Assembly: GCF_026013475.1 (NCBI RefSeq)
Contig: NZ_JAPDPH010000013.1
Span: 1 to 60,712, forward strand
Reading direction: 5' to 3'
Source: Micromonospora yasonensis
GTDB lineage: Bacteria; Actinomycetota; Actinomycetes; Mycobacteriales; Micromonosporaceae
DNA length: 60,712 nucleotides
In this document: positions 25,034-33,359 of the stretch, in pieces
Layout of the letters: each line of letters opens with the position of its first letter
Position numbering within the stretch: the first letter of the stretch is position 1
Notes under the pieces: generated by a model
What the model was told of the DNA's origin: nothing
Databases searched by the model: none
Seen by the model: the letters and a program-made list of their open reading frames with translations, nothing else
Translations under genes and position numbers: made by a program

Positions 25034-25549
25034 ATGGGACAGGAGATGGCCGGCCCGGATGAGGTCCGCCAGGAGTTCGACCGTTTCTCCCTCCGCTGCC
25101 GCCTCCTCGCCCCCACGTCCGCCGAGCGGGCGTTCGCCGTCTTCACCGGCTCGCTGACCGACTGGTGGGTACGGGAGTACACCTGGTCCGGGCCGGACGC
25201 CCTGGCCGAGCTGGGCGTCGAGCCCCGCTCCGGCGGCATGCTCTACGAGATCGGCCCGTACGGTTTCCGGAACGACTTCGGTCGGGTGCTCACCTGGGAC
25301 CCGCCCCGCCGGCTGGTGTTCACCTGGCAGATCGGGCCGGACCGGGTGCCGGTGCCCGAACCGGCACGGGCCAGCGAGGTCGAGGTGCTCTTCCTGCCGG
25401 ACGGACCGGACCGGACCCGGGTCGAGGTCGAGCACCGCAACTTCGACCGGCACGGCGAGGCCGCCGAGGGCTACCGCGAGGCGCTCACCGCCGGCTGGCA
25501 CGAACTGCTCCGCCGCTACCTCGCCACGGTCACCCGCGCCGCGGCCTGA
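25034..25549 (+). CDS. SRPBCC/AHSA1-family protein
   Basis: 171 residues from ATG 25034. START-like (AHSA1) fold: FAVFTGSLTDWWVREYTW, then RLVFTWQIGPD and TRVEVEHRNFDRHGE, typical of the ATPase-activator-like ligand-binding branch. Function in actinomycetes unknown; often stress-linked. The first gene of normal chromosome after attR. Confidence 0.8.
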   Translation: MGQEMAGPDEVRQEFDRFSLRCRLLAPTSAERAFAVFTGSLTDWWVREYTWSGPDALAELGVEPRSGGMLYEIGPYGFRNDFGRVLTWDPPRRLVFTWQIGPDRVPVPEPARASEVEVLFLPDGPDRTRVEVEHRNFDRHGEAAEGYREALTAGWHELLRRYLATVTRAAA

Positions 25550-25615
25550 GCGAGGGCAACCCGCGGAAACCCGGCACCGCTGCCGATGCGGACGCGAGCC
25601 GGTCGAGGCGGCCCG

Positions 25616-26320
25616 TCAGTGCCCGAGGCCACGCGCAGCGGCGCCGCCGGTCACGCCCGTGCCGCCCAGGTCGGCCCGGCGTCCCGCCTCGGCTCCTGAA
25701 CCGAAGCCGGTGCCGGCGAGCCGGCGGGCCGGCGCGGTACGCAGCCGGGGATAGACCTCGGCGAGCCGGCGCTGGACGCGGTCGGAGCGGTCGGCGAGCA
25801 CCAGGGCCACCGAGGGCACCCCGGACCCGGCGACGGCGCCGGCCTCGGCCGAGCGCAGCCGCTCCGCCACCACGTGCGCGAAGCCGGCCAGCCAGGTACG
25901 CCGGAACGCGGCCGGCTGCTCCCCGGCCGGTACGGCGGTGCCAGCCAGCCCGTGTGCGGCCTGGACCAGCAGCGAGGTGAAGAGCAGCTCGACCCGCTCC
26001 AGGTCGCTGGCGAAGCCGAAGAGGTGCATCGCGAAACCGCTGCCCTGCCGGCGTCGTACGCAGCGGCAGCGCAACGGGTCGGTGACTGCGGCGAGCAGCC
26101 CGGCCTTGTCCCGGGCGTACGGGGCGACGACCTCGACCACGCGGTCGCCGACCGGGTCGGTGGCCGGCTCCCGGGCGGCGAGCAGCGCCCGGTCGACGCC
26201 GTAGCGCGCGATCAGTTCGGTCGCCTTGGCCATGAACGCGGCCGACTCGGCGGGCGTGCAGGCCGGGTCCTCGGCCTGGGCGAGCAGCTTGCGCACCTTG
26301 CTGAGCATCGCCTCGGACAT
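25616..26320 (-). CDS. DUF2786-domain protein
   Basis: 234 residues. DUF2786 at the N-terminus (LSKVRKLLAQAEDPACTPAESAAFMAKATELIARYGVD, about 6-43, here named by its ends), then a helical central part with basic CRCVRRR and a Gly/Ala-rich, low-complexity C-terminus. Function unknown. Convergent with the SRPBCC gene. Confidence 0.8.
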   Translation of the reverse strand: MSEAMLSKVRKLLAQAEDPACTPAESAAFMAKATELIARYGVDRALLAAREPATDPVGDRVVEVVAPYARDKAGLLAAVTDPLRCRCVRRRQGSGFAMHLFGFASDLERVELLFTSLLVQAAHGLAGTAVPAGEQPAAFRRTWLAGFAHVVAERLRSAEAGAVAGSGVPSVALVLADRSDRVQRRLAEVYPRLRTAPARRLAGTGFGSGAEAGRRADLGGTGVTGGAAARGLGH

Positions 26321-26372
26321 GCACCAGAGCTACCACAGGCACCGCCGGCGGCCCCTCCGGCACCCCGTGCGG

Positions 26373-26762
26373 TCAGCCGGCCCGGCTCCGCAACGTGGCC
26401 ACCGTCGACCCGGCGAGGGTGAGCAGGCAGTCGGGCAGCAACCCGTCGGCCATTGCGGCGCCGAACAGCGCCTCCCCGGTGTCGGCGTCGTCGTTGGCGT
26501 ACGCGCTGACGAAACGGGCCACCCAGCGGGTGTCGTAGGAGGCCTGGTCGATGCCGGGGAAGTCGAGGGCGGCACCGCCGGCCGGGGCGTCGTCGCCGAC
26601 CATGGCGGCGGCCAGGCACCAGGCCACCCCGTACGCGCCGGCCAGCCCGGAGCGGTCCACCACCGCGTCGAAGGTGCCGACCACCGCGTCGCCGTCGCCG
26701 GCCAGGGCCGAACGGAGCACGGCGGTCGCGTCGTCCAGCGTCTGCTGTGCTTCGTCGGTCAC
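26373..26762 (-). CDS. Hypothetical helical protein
   Basis: 129 residues from GTG 26762. Acidic, alanine-rich, all-helical in appearance (TDEAQQTLDDATAVLRSAL at the start, YGVAWCLAAAMVGDD in the middle). No family recognised. It precedes the DUF2786 gene on the same strand with a 52-bp gap, so the two may be co-transcribed. Confidence 0.7.
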   Translation of the reverse strand: MTDEAQQTLDDATAVLRSALAGDGDAVVGTFDAVVDRSGLAGAYGVAWCLAAAMVGDDAPAGGAALDFPGIDQASYDTRWVARFVSAYANDDADTGEALFGAAMADGLLPDCLLTLAGSTVATLRSRAG

Positions 26763-26928
26763 CCGCCGAACAGTAGGACCGAGGGTCAAGCGGTGACCCC
26801 GAAACAGCCTCGCCGTCACCCTCGGTGATACCCGCAGTCAAGCTACCGACGGAGCGCCCTCCACAGTCCCACGGCCACCGCCGGCACGCTAATGTGCGCA
26901 GCGGACCTTCGCCGGAGGAAGGACGACC

Positions 26929-28278
26929 ATGCTCGTATCACGCGCGTCGCGCGCGGCCATGTCCATGGCCTGCGCGGCGCTCCTGCTCGCCACCAGCGCC
27001 TGCGGGAGCGACAAGCCCGAGGGGGCGGCCACCACCACCCAGGTGCGCCTCTACGGCACCGACGGCAACATGCAGAACTCGTACGTTGATGAGTTCAAGG
27101 ACCGTAGGGACCTCGTCAACGGCATGAAGGGCACCATCCCGCTCACGCCGCTGCCGGAGACCTTCAAGGATCGGCTACGCACCGTAGACCCGGAGCTGAA
27201 GGACTACCTCTACTCCGGCGAGACGTACGACGCCGTCGTGATCAGCGCGCTCGCCGCCCAGCTCGCCGGCACCACCGACCCTGCCGAGATCGCCAAGCAG
27301 ATCGTCGGGGTGACCACCAGCGGTGAGCGGTGCGAGGATGCGGCGACCTGCCTCCAGCTCGCCCGCGCCGGGCAGGACATCGAGTACCGGGGGGTGTCGC
27401 TGAACCGGGCCGGGTTCACCGACGCCGGTGAGCCGGCCACCGCCAGCTACGCCACCCAGCACTTCGACAACGAGAAGATCGACGACGGAAAGACCGAGTT
27501 CGTCGGCGCCGGCGACGAGTCCGCCGCAAGCACCAAGGCTCCCCCACGCGGGAAGAAGCAGCGCGGCAAGCCGGGCAAGGAGGCGGGTGCCCCGCTGGTC
27601 CTCGGCGGGCTGCTGCCGAAGACCGGTGACCTGGCGCTGGCGTACCCGCCGATGGCGGCCGGTGTGGCGCTGGCGGTCAAGGACATCAACGCCGGCGGCG
27701 GGGTGCTCGGCGAGCCGATGGTCTGGATCGAGGGCGACGACGGCACCAACCCGCAGGTCGCGAAGGCGACGGTCGCCTCGCACATCGGCAAGGGCGTGCA
27801 CGTCATCATCGGTGCGGGCGCGTCCGGCATCTCCCGGGCCGTGCTGCCCGACGTGGTGGCCGCCGGCCGGGTCCTCTTCTCCCCGTCCAACACGGACGCC
27901 GGGCTGACCACGATCGACGACAAGGGCCTCTACTTCCGTACCGCCCCGTCGGACATCCTCCAGGGGCGGGCGCTGGCCGACGTGATACTGCGGGACGGCC
28001 CGCACAAGATCGCCATCGTCGCCCGTAAGGACTCCTACGGCGAGGGCCTGCAGGAGAACGTCCGCGCCGAACTGGAGCGGGCCGGCCTGGGCGGGGACGG
28101 GGTCAAGCTGCTCACCTACGCGCCGCCGGCCGACGCCAAGGCGCCGCCGGTCGACTTCGGCGACGGCGCCAAGCAGATCAAGGACTTCGGCGCGGACGCG
28201 GTGCTGGTGATCGGCTTCGGTGAATCCGCGCACGTGATCACCGCGCTGGCCGACGCCGGGGTGCAGATCCGGCACTGA
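26929..28278 (+). CDS. Substrate-binding lipoprotein with swapped halves (circular permutation)
   Basis: 449 residues. Lipoprotein signal with Cys at residue 25 (LLATSAC). Residues about 39-185 (RLYGTDGNMQNSY...ELKDYLYSGETYDAVVISALAAQ) match what is usually the C-terminal part of branched-chain amino acid-type binding proteins, whereas residues about 223-449 (LGGLLPKTGDLA...INAGGGVLG...LYFRTAPSDILQGR) match the normal N-terminal part and stop where the C-terminal part would begin. A charged linker (PPRGKKQRGKPGKE) joins them. All pieces of the fold are present, so it may be functional. No ABC permease or ATPase is nearby. Confidence 0.85.
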   Translation: MLVSRASRAAMSMACAALLLATSACGSDKPEGAATTTQVRLYGTDGNMQNSYVDEFKDRRDLVNGMKGTIPLTPLPETFKDRLRTVDPELKDYLYSGETYDAVVISALAAQLAGTTDPAEIAKQIVGVTTSGERCEDAATCLQLARAGQDIEYRGVSLNRAGFTDAGEPATASYATQHFDNEKIDDGKTEFVGAGDESAASTKAPPRGKKQRGKPGKEAGAPLVLGGLLPKTGDLALAYPPMAAGVALAVKDINAGGGVLGEPMVWIEGDDGTNPQVAKATVASHIGKGVHVIIGAGASGISRAVLPDVVAAGRVLFSPSNTDAGLTTIDDKGLYFRTAPSDILQGRALADVILRDGPHKIAIVARKDSYGEGLQENVRAELERAGLGGDGVKLLTYAPPADAKAPPVDFGDGAKQIKDFGADAVLVIGFGESAHVITALADAGVQIRH

Positions 28279-28292
28279 CCTGACGACGACGG

Positions 28293-28321
28293 GGGCCGCA
28301 CCGGCCGAACCGGTGCGGCCC
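28293..28321 (+). terminator. Rho-independent-like terminator
   Basis: Stem GGCCGCACCGG / CCGGTGCGGCC with a 5-base loop 15 nt after the binding-protein stop; T-rich tail TCGTTCTCTT. Lies between convergent genes. Confidence 0.8.
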
Positions 28322-28339
28322 TCGTTCTCTTGCCGGCGC

Positions 28340-29083
28340 TCAGCGGGACCGGCGCCGCTCCAGGAACTCGGTCATCCGCCGGTGCTTCTCCTCGTCCTCG
28401 AAGAGCACCGCCTGGCCGAGCAGGTCGAGCTGGGGGTGCGCGGCCGGCGGGGCGTCCACGGCCAGCTTGGTCAGCCGTACCGCCAGCGCCGAGCCCTTCG
28501 CGATCTCGTCGAGCAGGGCGTGCGCGGTGGGCAGCAGCTCGGCCGGCTCGGCCACCACCCGGTTCACCAGCCCGATCCGCAACGCCTCGTCGGCGTCCAC
28601 CCGCCGGCCGGTGAAGAGCAGCTCCTTGGCCCGGGCCTCGCCGATCAGGGCCGGCAGGCGGTGGGTCGCGCCCGCCCCGGCCAGGATGCCCAGCCGCACC
28701 TCGGGCTGGCCGAAAACCGCCCGCGCCGTGCAGACCCGCAGGTCACAGGCGTACGCCAGCTCGGCGCCGCCGCCCAGCGCCGGGCCGTCCACGGCCGCCA
28801 CAGTCGGCATCGGCAGCGCCCGGACCCGGGCGAAGGCGGCCTGGTTGATGGCGGCCAGGGCGTCCAGCCGACCGCGCTCGCGGAGCTGGCCGATGTCCGC
28901 CCCGCCGGCGAAGATGCCCTCCGCCCCGCCGGTGAGCAGCAGCAACCGGGGCCGCGCCTCCAACTCCGCGCAGACCGCGTGCAGCTCGGCGACCAGGTCG
29001 GCGTCGATGGCGTTGCGCTTCTCCGGCCGGTCCAGGGTGACCACCAGCCGGTCCGGCAGCTCCTCGATCCGCAGCCCGCTCAC
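28340..29083 (-). CDS. Enoyl-CoA hydratase/isomerase family protein
   Basis: 247 residues from GTG 29083, overlapping the stop of the dehydrogenase gene (GTGA). Crotonase motifs LDRPEKRNAIDADL, GIFAGGADIGQL and PALGGGAELAYACDLRV with the second Glu region GQPEVRLGILAGAGAT, more complete than the crotonase at 12664. Together with the upstream 3-hydroxyacyl-CoA dehydrogenase it forms a two-step beta-oxidation module. Confidence 0.9.
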   Translation of the reverse strand: MSGLRIEELPDRLVVTLDRPEKRNAIDADLVAELHAVCAELEARPRLLLLTGGAEGIFAGGADIGQLRERGRLDALAAINQAAFARVRALPMPTVAAVDGPALGGGAELAYACDLRVCTARAVFGQPEVRLGILAGAGATHRLPALIGEARAKELLFTGRRVDADEALRIGLVNRVVAEPAELLPTAHALLDEIAKGSALAVRLTKLAVDAPPAAHPQLDLLGQAVLFEDEEKHRRMTEFLERRRSR

Positions 29084-29937
29084 TGTCGGACACCGTCCTT
29101 CCAGGTGTAGAAGCCCTGGCCGGACTTCTTGCCGAGCTTGCCGGCGGCCACCATCTCCACCAGCAGCGGCGGCGGCGCGAACCGGTCCCCGTACGCGGCC
29201 TGGAGGGTGCGCGCGATGTCGAGCCGGACGTCCAGCCCGACCAGGTCGGTCAGCTCCAGCGGACCCACCGGGTGCCGATAGCCGAGCACCATCGCCTTGT
29301 CGATGTCGGCCGGGCTGGCCACCCCGTCGGCGACCATCCGGATCGCCTCCAGCCCGAGCGTGACCCCGAGCCGGGAGGTGGCGAAGCCGGGCATGTCGCG
29401 TACGACGACGGGGTCCTTGCCGAGCCGCCCGGCGAGCGCGACGGCCGCCTCGGTGGTGCCGGCGGCGGTGGCCGGGCCCACCACGATCTCCAGCAGCGCC
29501 ATCGCCCAGACCGGGTTGAAGAAGTGCAGCCCGAGGAAGTCCGCGGGGCGGTCCAGCCCCTCGGCCAGCTCGGCGATCGGGATGCTGGAGGTGTTGCTGC
29601 CGAGCAGGGCGGGCCGCCGGGCGGCCGCCTCCCGGAGCACCGCCCGCTTGAGGTCGAGCTGCTCGGGGACCGCCTCGACGATCACGTCCGGCCCCTCGGC
29701 GACCTCGGCGAGGCCAGCCCGCAGGCTGACCCGCTGCCGGTTCACCGTCGCCTCCTCGGCGGTCAGCTTGCCGCGCTGGACCCCGCGCTCCCACAGCTCG
29801 CCCAGGCGCCGCACGGCGGCGGCACCGCGTTCCGCGTCCACCTCGACCAGCTCGACCGCGTAGCCCGCGCCGGCCGCCACGTACGCGATGCCGAGGCCCA
29901 TCGTGCCGGCCCCGACGACCACAAATCGACCACTCAT
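29080..29937 (-). CDS. 3-hydroxyacyl-CoA dehydrogenase
   Basis: 285 residues. N-terminal NAD-binding motif VVVGAGTMGLGIAYVAAGAG, then SNTSSIPIAELAE and LHFFNPVWAMALLEIV with the catalytic His (LGLHFFNP), and a C-terminal helical domain ending KKSGQGFYTWKDG. Length fits the single-domain FadB2/Hbd type. Oxidises (S)-3-hydroxyacyl-CoA. First gene of a two-gene operon with the crotonase. Confidence 0.93.
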   Translation of the reverse strand: MSGRFVVVGAGTMGLGIAYVAAGAGYAVELVEVDAERGAAAVRRLGELWERGVQRGKLTAEEATVNRQRVSLRAGLAEVAEGPDVIVEAVPEQLDLKRAVLREAAARRPALLGSNTSSIPIAELAEGLDRPADFLGLHFFNPVWAMALLEIVVGPATAAGTTEAAVALAGRLGKDPVVVRDMPGFATSRLGVTLGLEAIRMVADGVASPADIDKAMVLGYRHPVGPLELTDLVGLDVRLDIARTLQAAYGDRFAPPPLLVEMVAAGKLGKKSGQGFYTWKDGVRQ

Positions 29938-30102
29938 GACGTCCCCTCGCCGCGTACGGTGACGCGCGGGGTCTCCGCCGCGCCGGGCCGCCCGCTCCGC
30001 TCGTTCATGGGTGCGACCCTATGCAGGGCCGGCCCGGGCGGCATGCGTGGGGGCGCGCCGGATCGGGTACAGACGGCCTCCAACGCCGACGGAAGGACCG
30101 AG

Positions 30103-30390
30103 ATGAGTCAGGCACCGGAGAGCGCGGAGCGCACCGAGACCGTGGAGACCCGCGGCGAGGAGCGGGTGGACCTGCTGCGCGCGGACACCAACAACGACGG
30201 GAAGACCGACGTGTGGGTGGTGGACACCGACGGCGACGGGAAGGCCGACCTCTTCCAGTTCGACACCGACGGTGACGGCCAGGTGGACATCACCATGGTC
30301 GACATCGACGAGGACGGCACCCCGGACGAGGTGGTGGACGGCGATGGCGGCCTCCCGCCCGAGCAGACCACGCCGACCGTGCAGGTGTGA
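30103..30390 (+). CDS. Small acidic protein with Ca-binding-like repeats
   Basis: 95 residues from ATG 30103 (GGAAGG upstream). Residues about 28-80 hold four 13-residue repeats: DTNNDGKTDVWVV, DTDGDGKADLFQF, DTDGDGQVDITMV, DIDEDGTPDEVVD. The DxDxDG loop resembles EF-hand or thrombospondin type 3 calcium sites, but no EF-hand helices flank them. No signal peptide, so cytoplasmic. Likely a calcium-binding beta solenoid-like protein; partner unknown. Its stop is followed at once by a palindromic element. Confidence 0.8.
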   Translation: MSQAPESAERTETVETRGEERVDLLRADTNNDGKTDVWVVDTDGDGKADLFQFDTDGDGQVDITMVDIDEDGTPDEVVDGDGGLPPEQTTPTVQV

Positions 30391-30441
30391 AAGGAGGGGG
30401 CCCCGGTTGACGCCCAGGCGATAACAAGGGGCCCCTCCTAA
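30391..30441. repeat. Palindromic 3'-end element, copy 2
   Basis: Arms AGGAGGGGGCCCC / GGGGCCCCTCCT around a loop containing GACGCCCAGGCG. It starts at the base after the stop of the upstream gene; the TAG of the converging methyltransferase (30438-30440) lies at its right end. Confidence 0.9.
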
Positions 30442-31217
30442 CCTCTCAGCCGGAGCGTGGCCAGGTAGTACGGGTGGTCCCGGTCGTCGACGTCGGCCAG
30501 GTGCCACGGCGAGCCGTGGACCAGTTCGGCGAGTTCGTCGACCGTGCACACCAGGTAGTCGAACCACTCGGTGCCGAGCAGCCGGTAGCGCAGCCGCAAC
30601 CGGAGCTGCCCGCCCAGCCGGCCGCGCCGCCGGTTGAACTCGTGGTAGCCCGTGTGCACCGGGTCGGTGGTGCCGTAGGGGTCGGTGCCGTGCGCGATCA
30701 CCTGCGCGCCGGGGCGGGCCAGCGCGGCGAGGGCGGCCAGGAAGCCCGGTGCCCGCGCCCGCCCCTCGATCAGCCCGAGATTGTTGCCGAGCAGCAGGAA
30801 GGTGTCGTACCGCCGGCCGTCGGCGACGTGCTCGTCGACCGTGCCGTGCACTAGGTCGCGGACGCCACGGTGGCGGCAGACCCGCAGCGCGCCGGCCGAG
30901 GTGTCCAGCCCGGTGACCGGTACCCGCTGCTCCTGCAGGTGCAGCGCGATCCGGCCGGCGCCGACGCCGACGTCCAGCACGTGCCCGCGTACCCGGGCCA
31001 CGGCCCGGTGGTCGTGCGGCTGCCAGAACCCGGGCGGGTCCAGGTAGTGGGCGGCGGGCGCCCCGTTGACCAGGCCGTCGTCCCGCTCGATGATCTCGAT
31101 GACCGGCCGGGGCAGCCGCCCGCCGGCCAGCGGCCGGGGCCCGATCCCGGTGGCCACGGCGTACGCGTCCCGGATCATCTCGCCGAACACGTCGCCGATC
31201 GTGGGTTCCCCGGTCAC
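30438..31217 (-). CDS. Class I SAM-dependent methyltransferase
   Basis: 259 residues. SAM-binding motif I VLDVGVGAGRIALHLQ (about 80-95), then TGLDTSAGALRVCR and YDTFLLLGNNLGLIEG. The C-terminal half is a beta sheet with RRRGRLGGQLRLRLRYR. Substrate not evident. Start is GTG 31217, close to a 59-bp tandem duplication that may carry its promoter. Confidence 0.85.
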   Translation of the reverse strand: MTGEPTIGDVFGEMIRDAYAVATGIGPRPLAGGRLPRPVIEIIERDDGLVNGAPAAHYLDPPGFWQPHDHRAVARVRGHVLDVGVGAGRIALHLQEQRVPVTGLDTSAGALRVCRHRGVRDLVHGTVDEHVADGRRYDTFLLLGNNLGLIEGRARAPGFLAALAALARPGAQVIAHGTDPYGTTDPVHTGYHEFNRRRGRLGGQLRLRLRYRLLGTEWFDYLVCTVDELAELVHGSPWHLADVDDRDHPYYLATLRLRG

Positions 31218-31220
31218 GCC

Positions 31221-31337
31221 GCTGTCTCTGTTCGCGACTGCGGGGCTCGCAGACCCGGCTCACTCCTCGCGCTCACGGCGCTGTCTCTGTTCGCGACTGC
31301 GGGGCTCGCAGACCCGGCTCACTCCTCGCGCTCACGC
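31221..31337. repeat. 59-bp tandem duplication
   Basis: Two adjacent near-identical copies (31221-31279, 31280-31337) just upstream of the methyltransferase start. On the minus strand each copy contains GAGGAG followed by a start-like GTGAGC phase, similar to the GTGAGCGAGCGCAGCGAGG spacer in front of purL (45542-45563). Confidence 0.9.
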
Positions 31338-31389
31338 CGATCACGCTATCCGGACTCGACCGGCCTGTCGCGGCCGTATTCTGGGCGGC

Positions 31390-31767
31390 GTGACCGACCT
31401 GGACCGCCTCGGGGCGGAGAAATACGTGCTGCTCACGACCTTCCGGAAGGACGGTCGGGCGGTGCCGACGCCGGTCTGGGCGGTACGGGACGGCGACGCG
31501 CTGGCGGTGTGGACCGTGTCGGACTCCGGCAAGGTCAAGCGGATCCGGCGCGACGGTCGGGTGACGGTGGCCCCGTGCGACGTACGCGGGCGGCCGCACG
31601 GCGAGGCGGCGCCGGGGCACGCGTCGATCCTCGCCCCGGAGGCCACCCGGCGGATCCGCGGCCTGTTGAAGCAGAAGTACCGGCTGATCGGCCGGCTCAG
31701 CCTGCTGGGCAGCCGGCTGCGCCGGGGTGAGGGCGGCACGGTCGGGCTGCGGATCGTGCTGGACTAG
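31390..31767 (+). CDS. PPOX-class F420/FMN-dependent oxidoreductase
   Basis: 125 residues from GTG 31390. Split-barrel flavin fold of the pyridoxamine 5'-phosphate oxidase class: EKYVLLTTFRKDGRAVPTPVW, VWTVSDSGKVKRIRRDGRV, then HASILAPEATRRI. Such short members use F420 or FMN in redox reactions of unknown substrates. Convergent with bldC. Confidence 0.85.
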   Translation: MTDLDRLGAEKYVLLTTFRKDGRAVPTPVWAVRDGDALAVWTVSDSGKVKRIRRDGRVTVAPCDVRGRPHGEAAPGHASILAPEATRRIRGLLKQKYRLIGRLSLLGSRLRRGEGGTVGLRIVLD

Positions 31768-31868
31768 GAGATGGCCCAGGGGCCCGGACACGACGAAGGG
31801 CGGCGGGATCGTCGCTCTCGCGTACGTCCGGCCGCCCCTGATCGGAACGCCTGGAAAACGTCCGGTCC

Positions 31869-32078
31869 TCAGTCCCCCTGACGCTGCTGGGGGATCTGCC
31901 CCTGCAGCAGGGCCCGGACCTCCGACTCGCGGTATCGGCGGTGGCCGCCCAGGGTCCGGATGGCGCTGAGCTTGCCAGCCTTGGCCCACCGGGTAACCGT
32001 CTTCGGGTCGACACGGAACATCGACGCCACCTCGGCCGGTGTGAGTAGCGGCTCTGGTTCGTGCGTTCGCGATGCCAT
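31869..32078 (-). CDS. bldC: BldC developmental regulator
   Basis: 69 residues from ATG 32078 (GGAG 8 nt upstream). Nearly the whole protein is a MerR-type winged helix: EPLLTPAEVASMFRVDPKT, VTRWAKAGKLSAIRTLGGH and HRRYRESEV. Very close to BldC of Streptomyces, which delays sporulation and binds direct repeats. As in Streptomyces it is near a conserved hypothetical gene and valine dehydrogenase. Confidence 0.95.
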   Translation of the reverse strand: MASRTHEPEPLLTPAEVASMFRVDPKTVTRWAKAGKLSAIRTLGGHRRYRESEVRALLQGQIPQQRQGD

Positions 32079-32347
32079 CGGGGTCACTCCTCCACATGTA
32101 TAGACATCGGCCGGGGTCCCGCCGGCCGACGCGTCTCCCATGGTCCGGCTAGTCCCCGATGTCCGACATGGGCCGAACGGCTGAAGGTCCCTAGACGGAC
32201 GGATGAACCATGCCCGATTTTTACGACTTTTATGCCGCAGAAACTACCTTATTCGGACTCATGATCACGGTTCGTGATGCGTCAACTACGAGACACTCTC
32301 GCATCGAAGGGCCTCGGTAGGGGCAATTCGGGCCACGGGGTGAACGC

Positions 32348-33187
32348 CTAGTTACAGCGCTCCAGCAGCTGCACCGCCCGCCACCGGGCAACCAGCTTGT
32401 CGTACGCCGCCGAGGCGTCCTCCGCCTCACCCCGGGAGAGCCCGGCCAGCCCGGTGGCGACCAGCTCGGTCGAGTCGTCGGCCGCCAGGGTCTCGTCCGG
32501 CAGCAGCTGCACCAGGCCGCCGTAGTCCAGCTCGACCACCGAGCGTGGGTGGAACTCCTCCAGCCAGCGGGCGGCCTCCTCGACCGCCTCGGTGATCGGC
32601 GCCTCCCCGACCGACTTCCGCAGCACCGACAGCGCGCGGGACGAGCGGCGGCGGGCCTTGGAGATCTCGGTGCGGTAGCGCAGCGCCCGCCGGGCCGGGT
32701 CGGTCACCAGGTGCCGCTCCCGCGCCTCGAAGAGCACGAACCAGCGCAGCGGCACCCCCCAGGTGGCGATCTGCTCGTGCACCCGGGGCACCCCGTGCTC
32801 CAGCACCCGGGCCCCGCTGCGCCAGTCCTCCACCACCGCCTTGGCCTGGCCGGCCAGGATCGGCGGGACGAAGGCGTCGGCCAGCACCGCGGGCACCCCG
32901 TCCCGGGCGCTCAGCGCCGCCTCGGCGACCCGGACCCGCAGGTTCCACGGGCAGACCAGCAGGGTGTCGTCGGTCTCCAGGACGTACGCCTCTTCGGGCA
33001 GGTCCGGCAGCCGGGTCCAGCCCGCGCCGAGCGCCTCGATCACCGCGGTCCGTTGCCGTACCGGGCCTTCGAGCGGGGCGATCGCCCGCCCCTCGCTGAC
33101 GTACCGGCGCCAGAACGACTGGCGTTCCCGGTCGAAGGCGGTCAGCGGCTCGTACACGCGCAGGTAAGAAGCGAAGAGCGACGGCAC
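32348..33187 (-). CDS. Conserved actinobacterial hypothetical protein
   Basis: 279 residues. No signal peptide or membrane segment. Starts MPSLFASYLRVYEPLTAFDRE; contains a Trp/Arg-rich middle and a basic ISKARRRSSRALSVLRKS segment. Homologues occupy the same place between bldC and valine dehydrogenase in Streptomyces (SCO4090 type). Function unknown. Divergent from the dehydrogenase. Confidence 0.85.
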   Translation of the reverse strand: MPSLFASYLRVYEPLTAFDRERQSFWRRYVSEGRAIAPLEGPVRQRTAVIEALGAGWTRLPDLPEEAYVLETDDTLLVCPWNLRVRVAEAALSARDGVPAVLADAFVPPILAGQAKAVVEDWRSGARVLEHGVPRVHEQIATWGVPLRWFVLFEARERHLVTDPARRALRYRTEISKARRRSSRALSVLRKSVGEAPITEAVEEAARWLEEFHPRSVVELDYGGLVQLLPDETLAADDSTELVATGLAGLSRGEAEDASAAYDKLVARWRAVQLLERCN

Positions 33188-33359
33188 GGCGCGATCCTCC
33201 CACGAGTCGGGACTGGTACGCAGTCGCCGCGACGGGGGGCCGTGACGTGCGCGACAGTACCGCTTCGGCCGATATTAGGCTCAGCAGCACCGGCAACATC
33301 CCGCCGGCGGGTAACCAGGTTCGCGCCCCACAAGGGCGCACCCATCACAGGAGTAAGCC

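Noticed and set aside
27480..27600. Possibility that the binding-protein gene is two separate genes fused by error
   Set aside because: The frame is continuous with good codon use through the linker and a single lipoprotein signal; kept as a permutation, with resequencing proposed.
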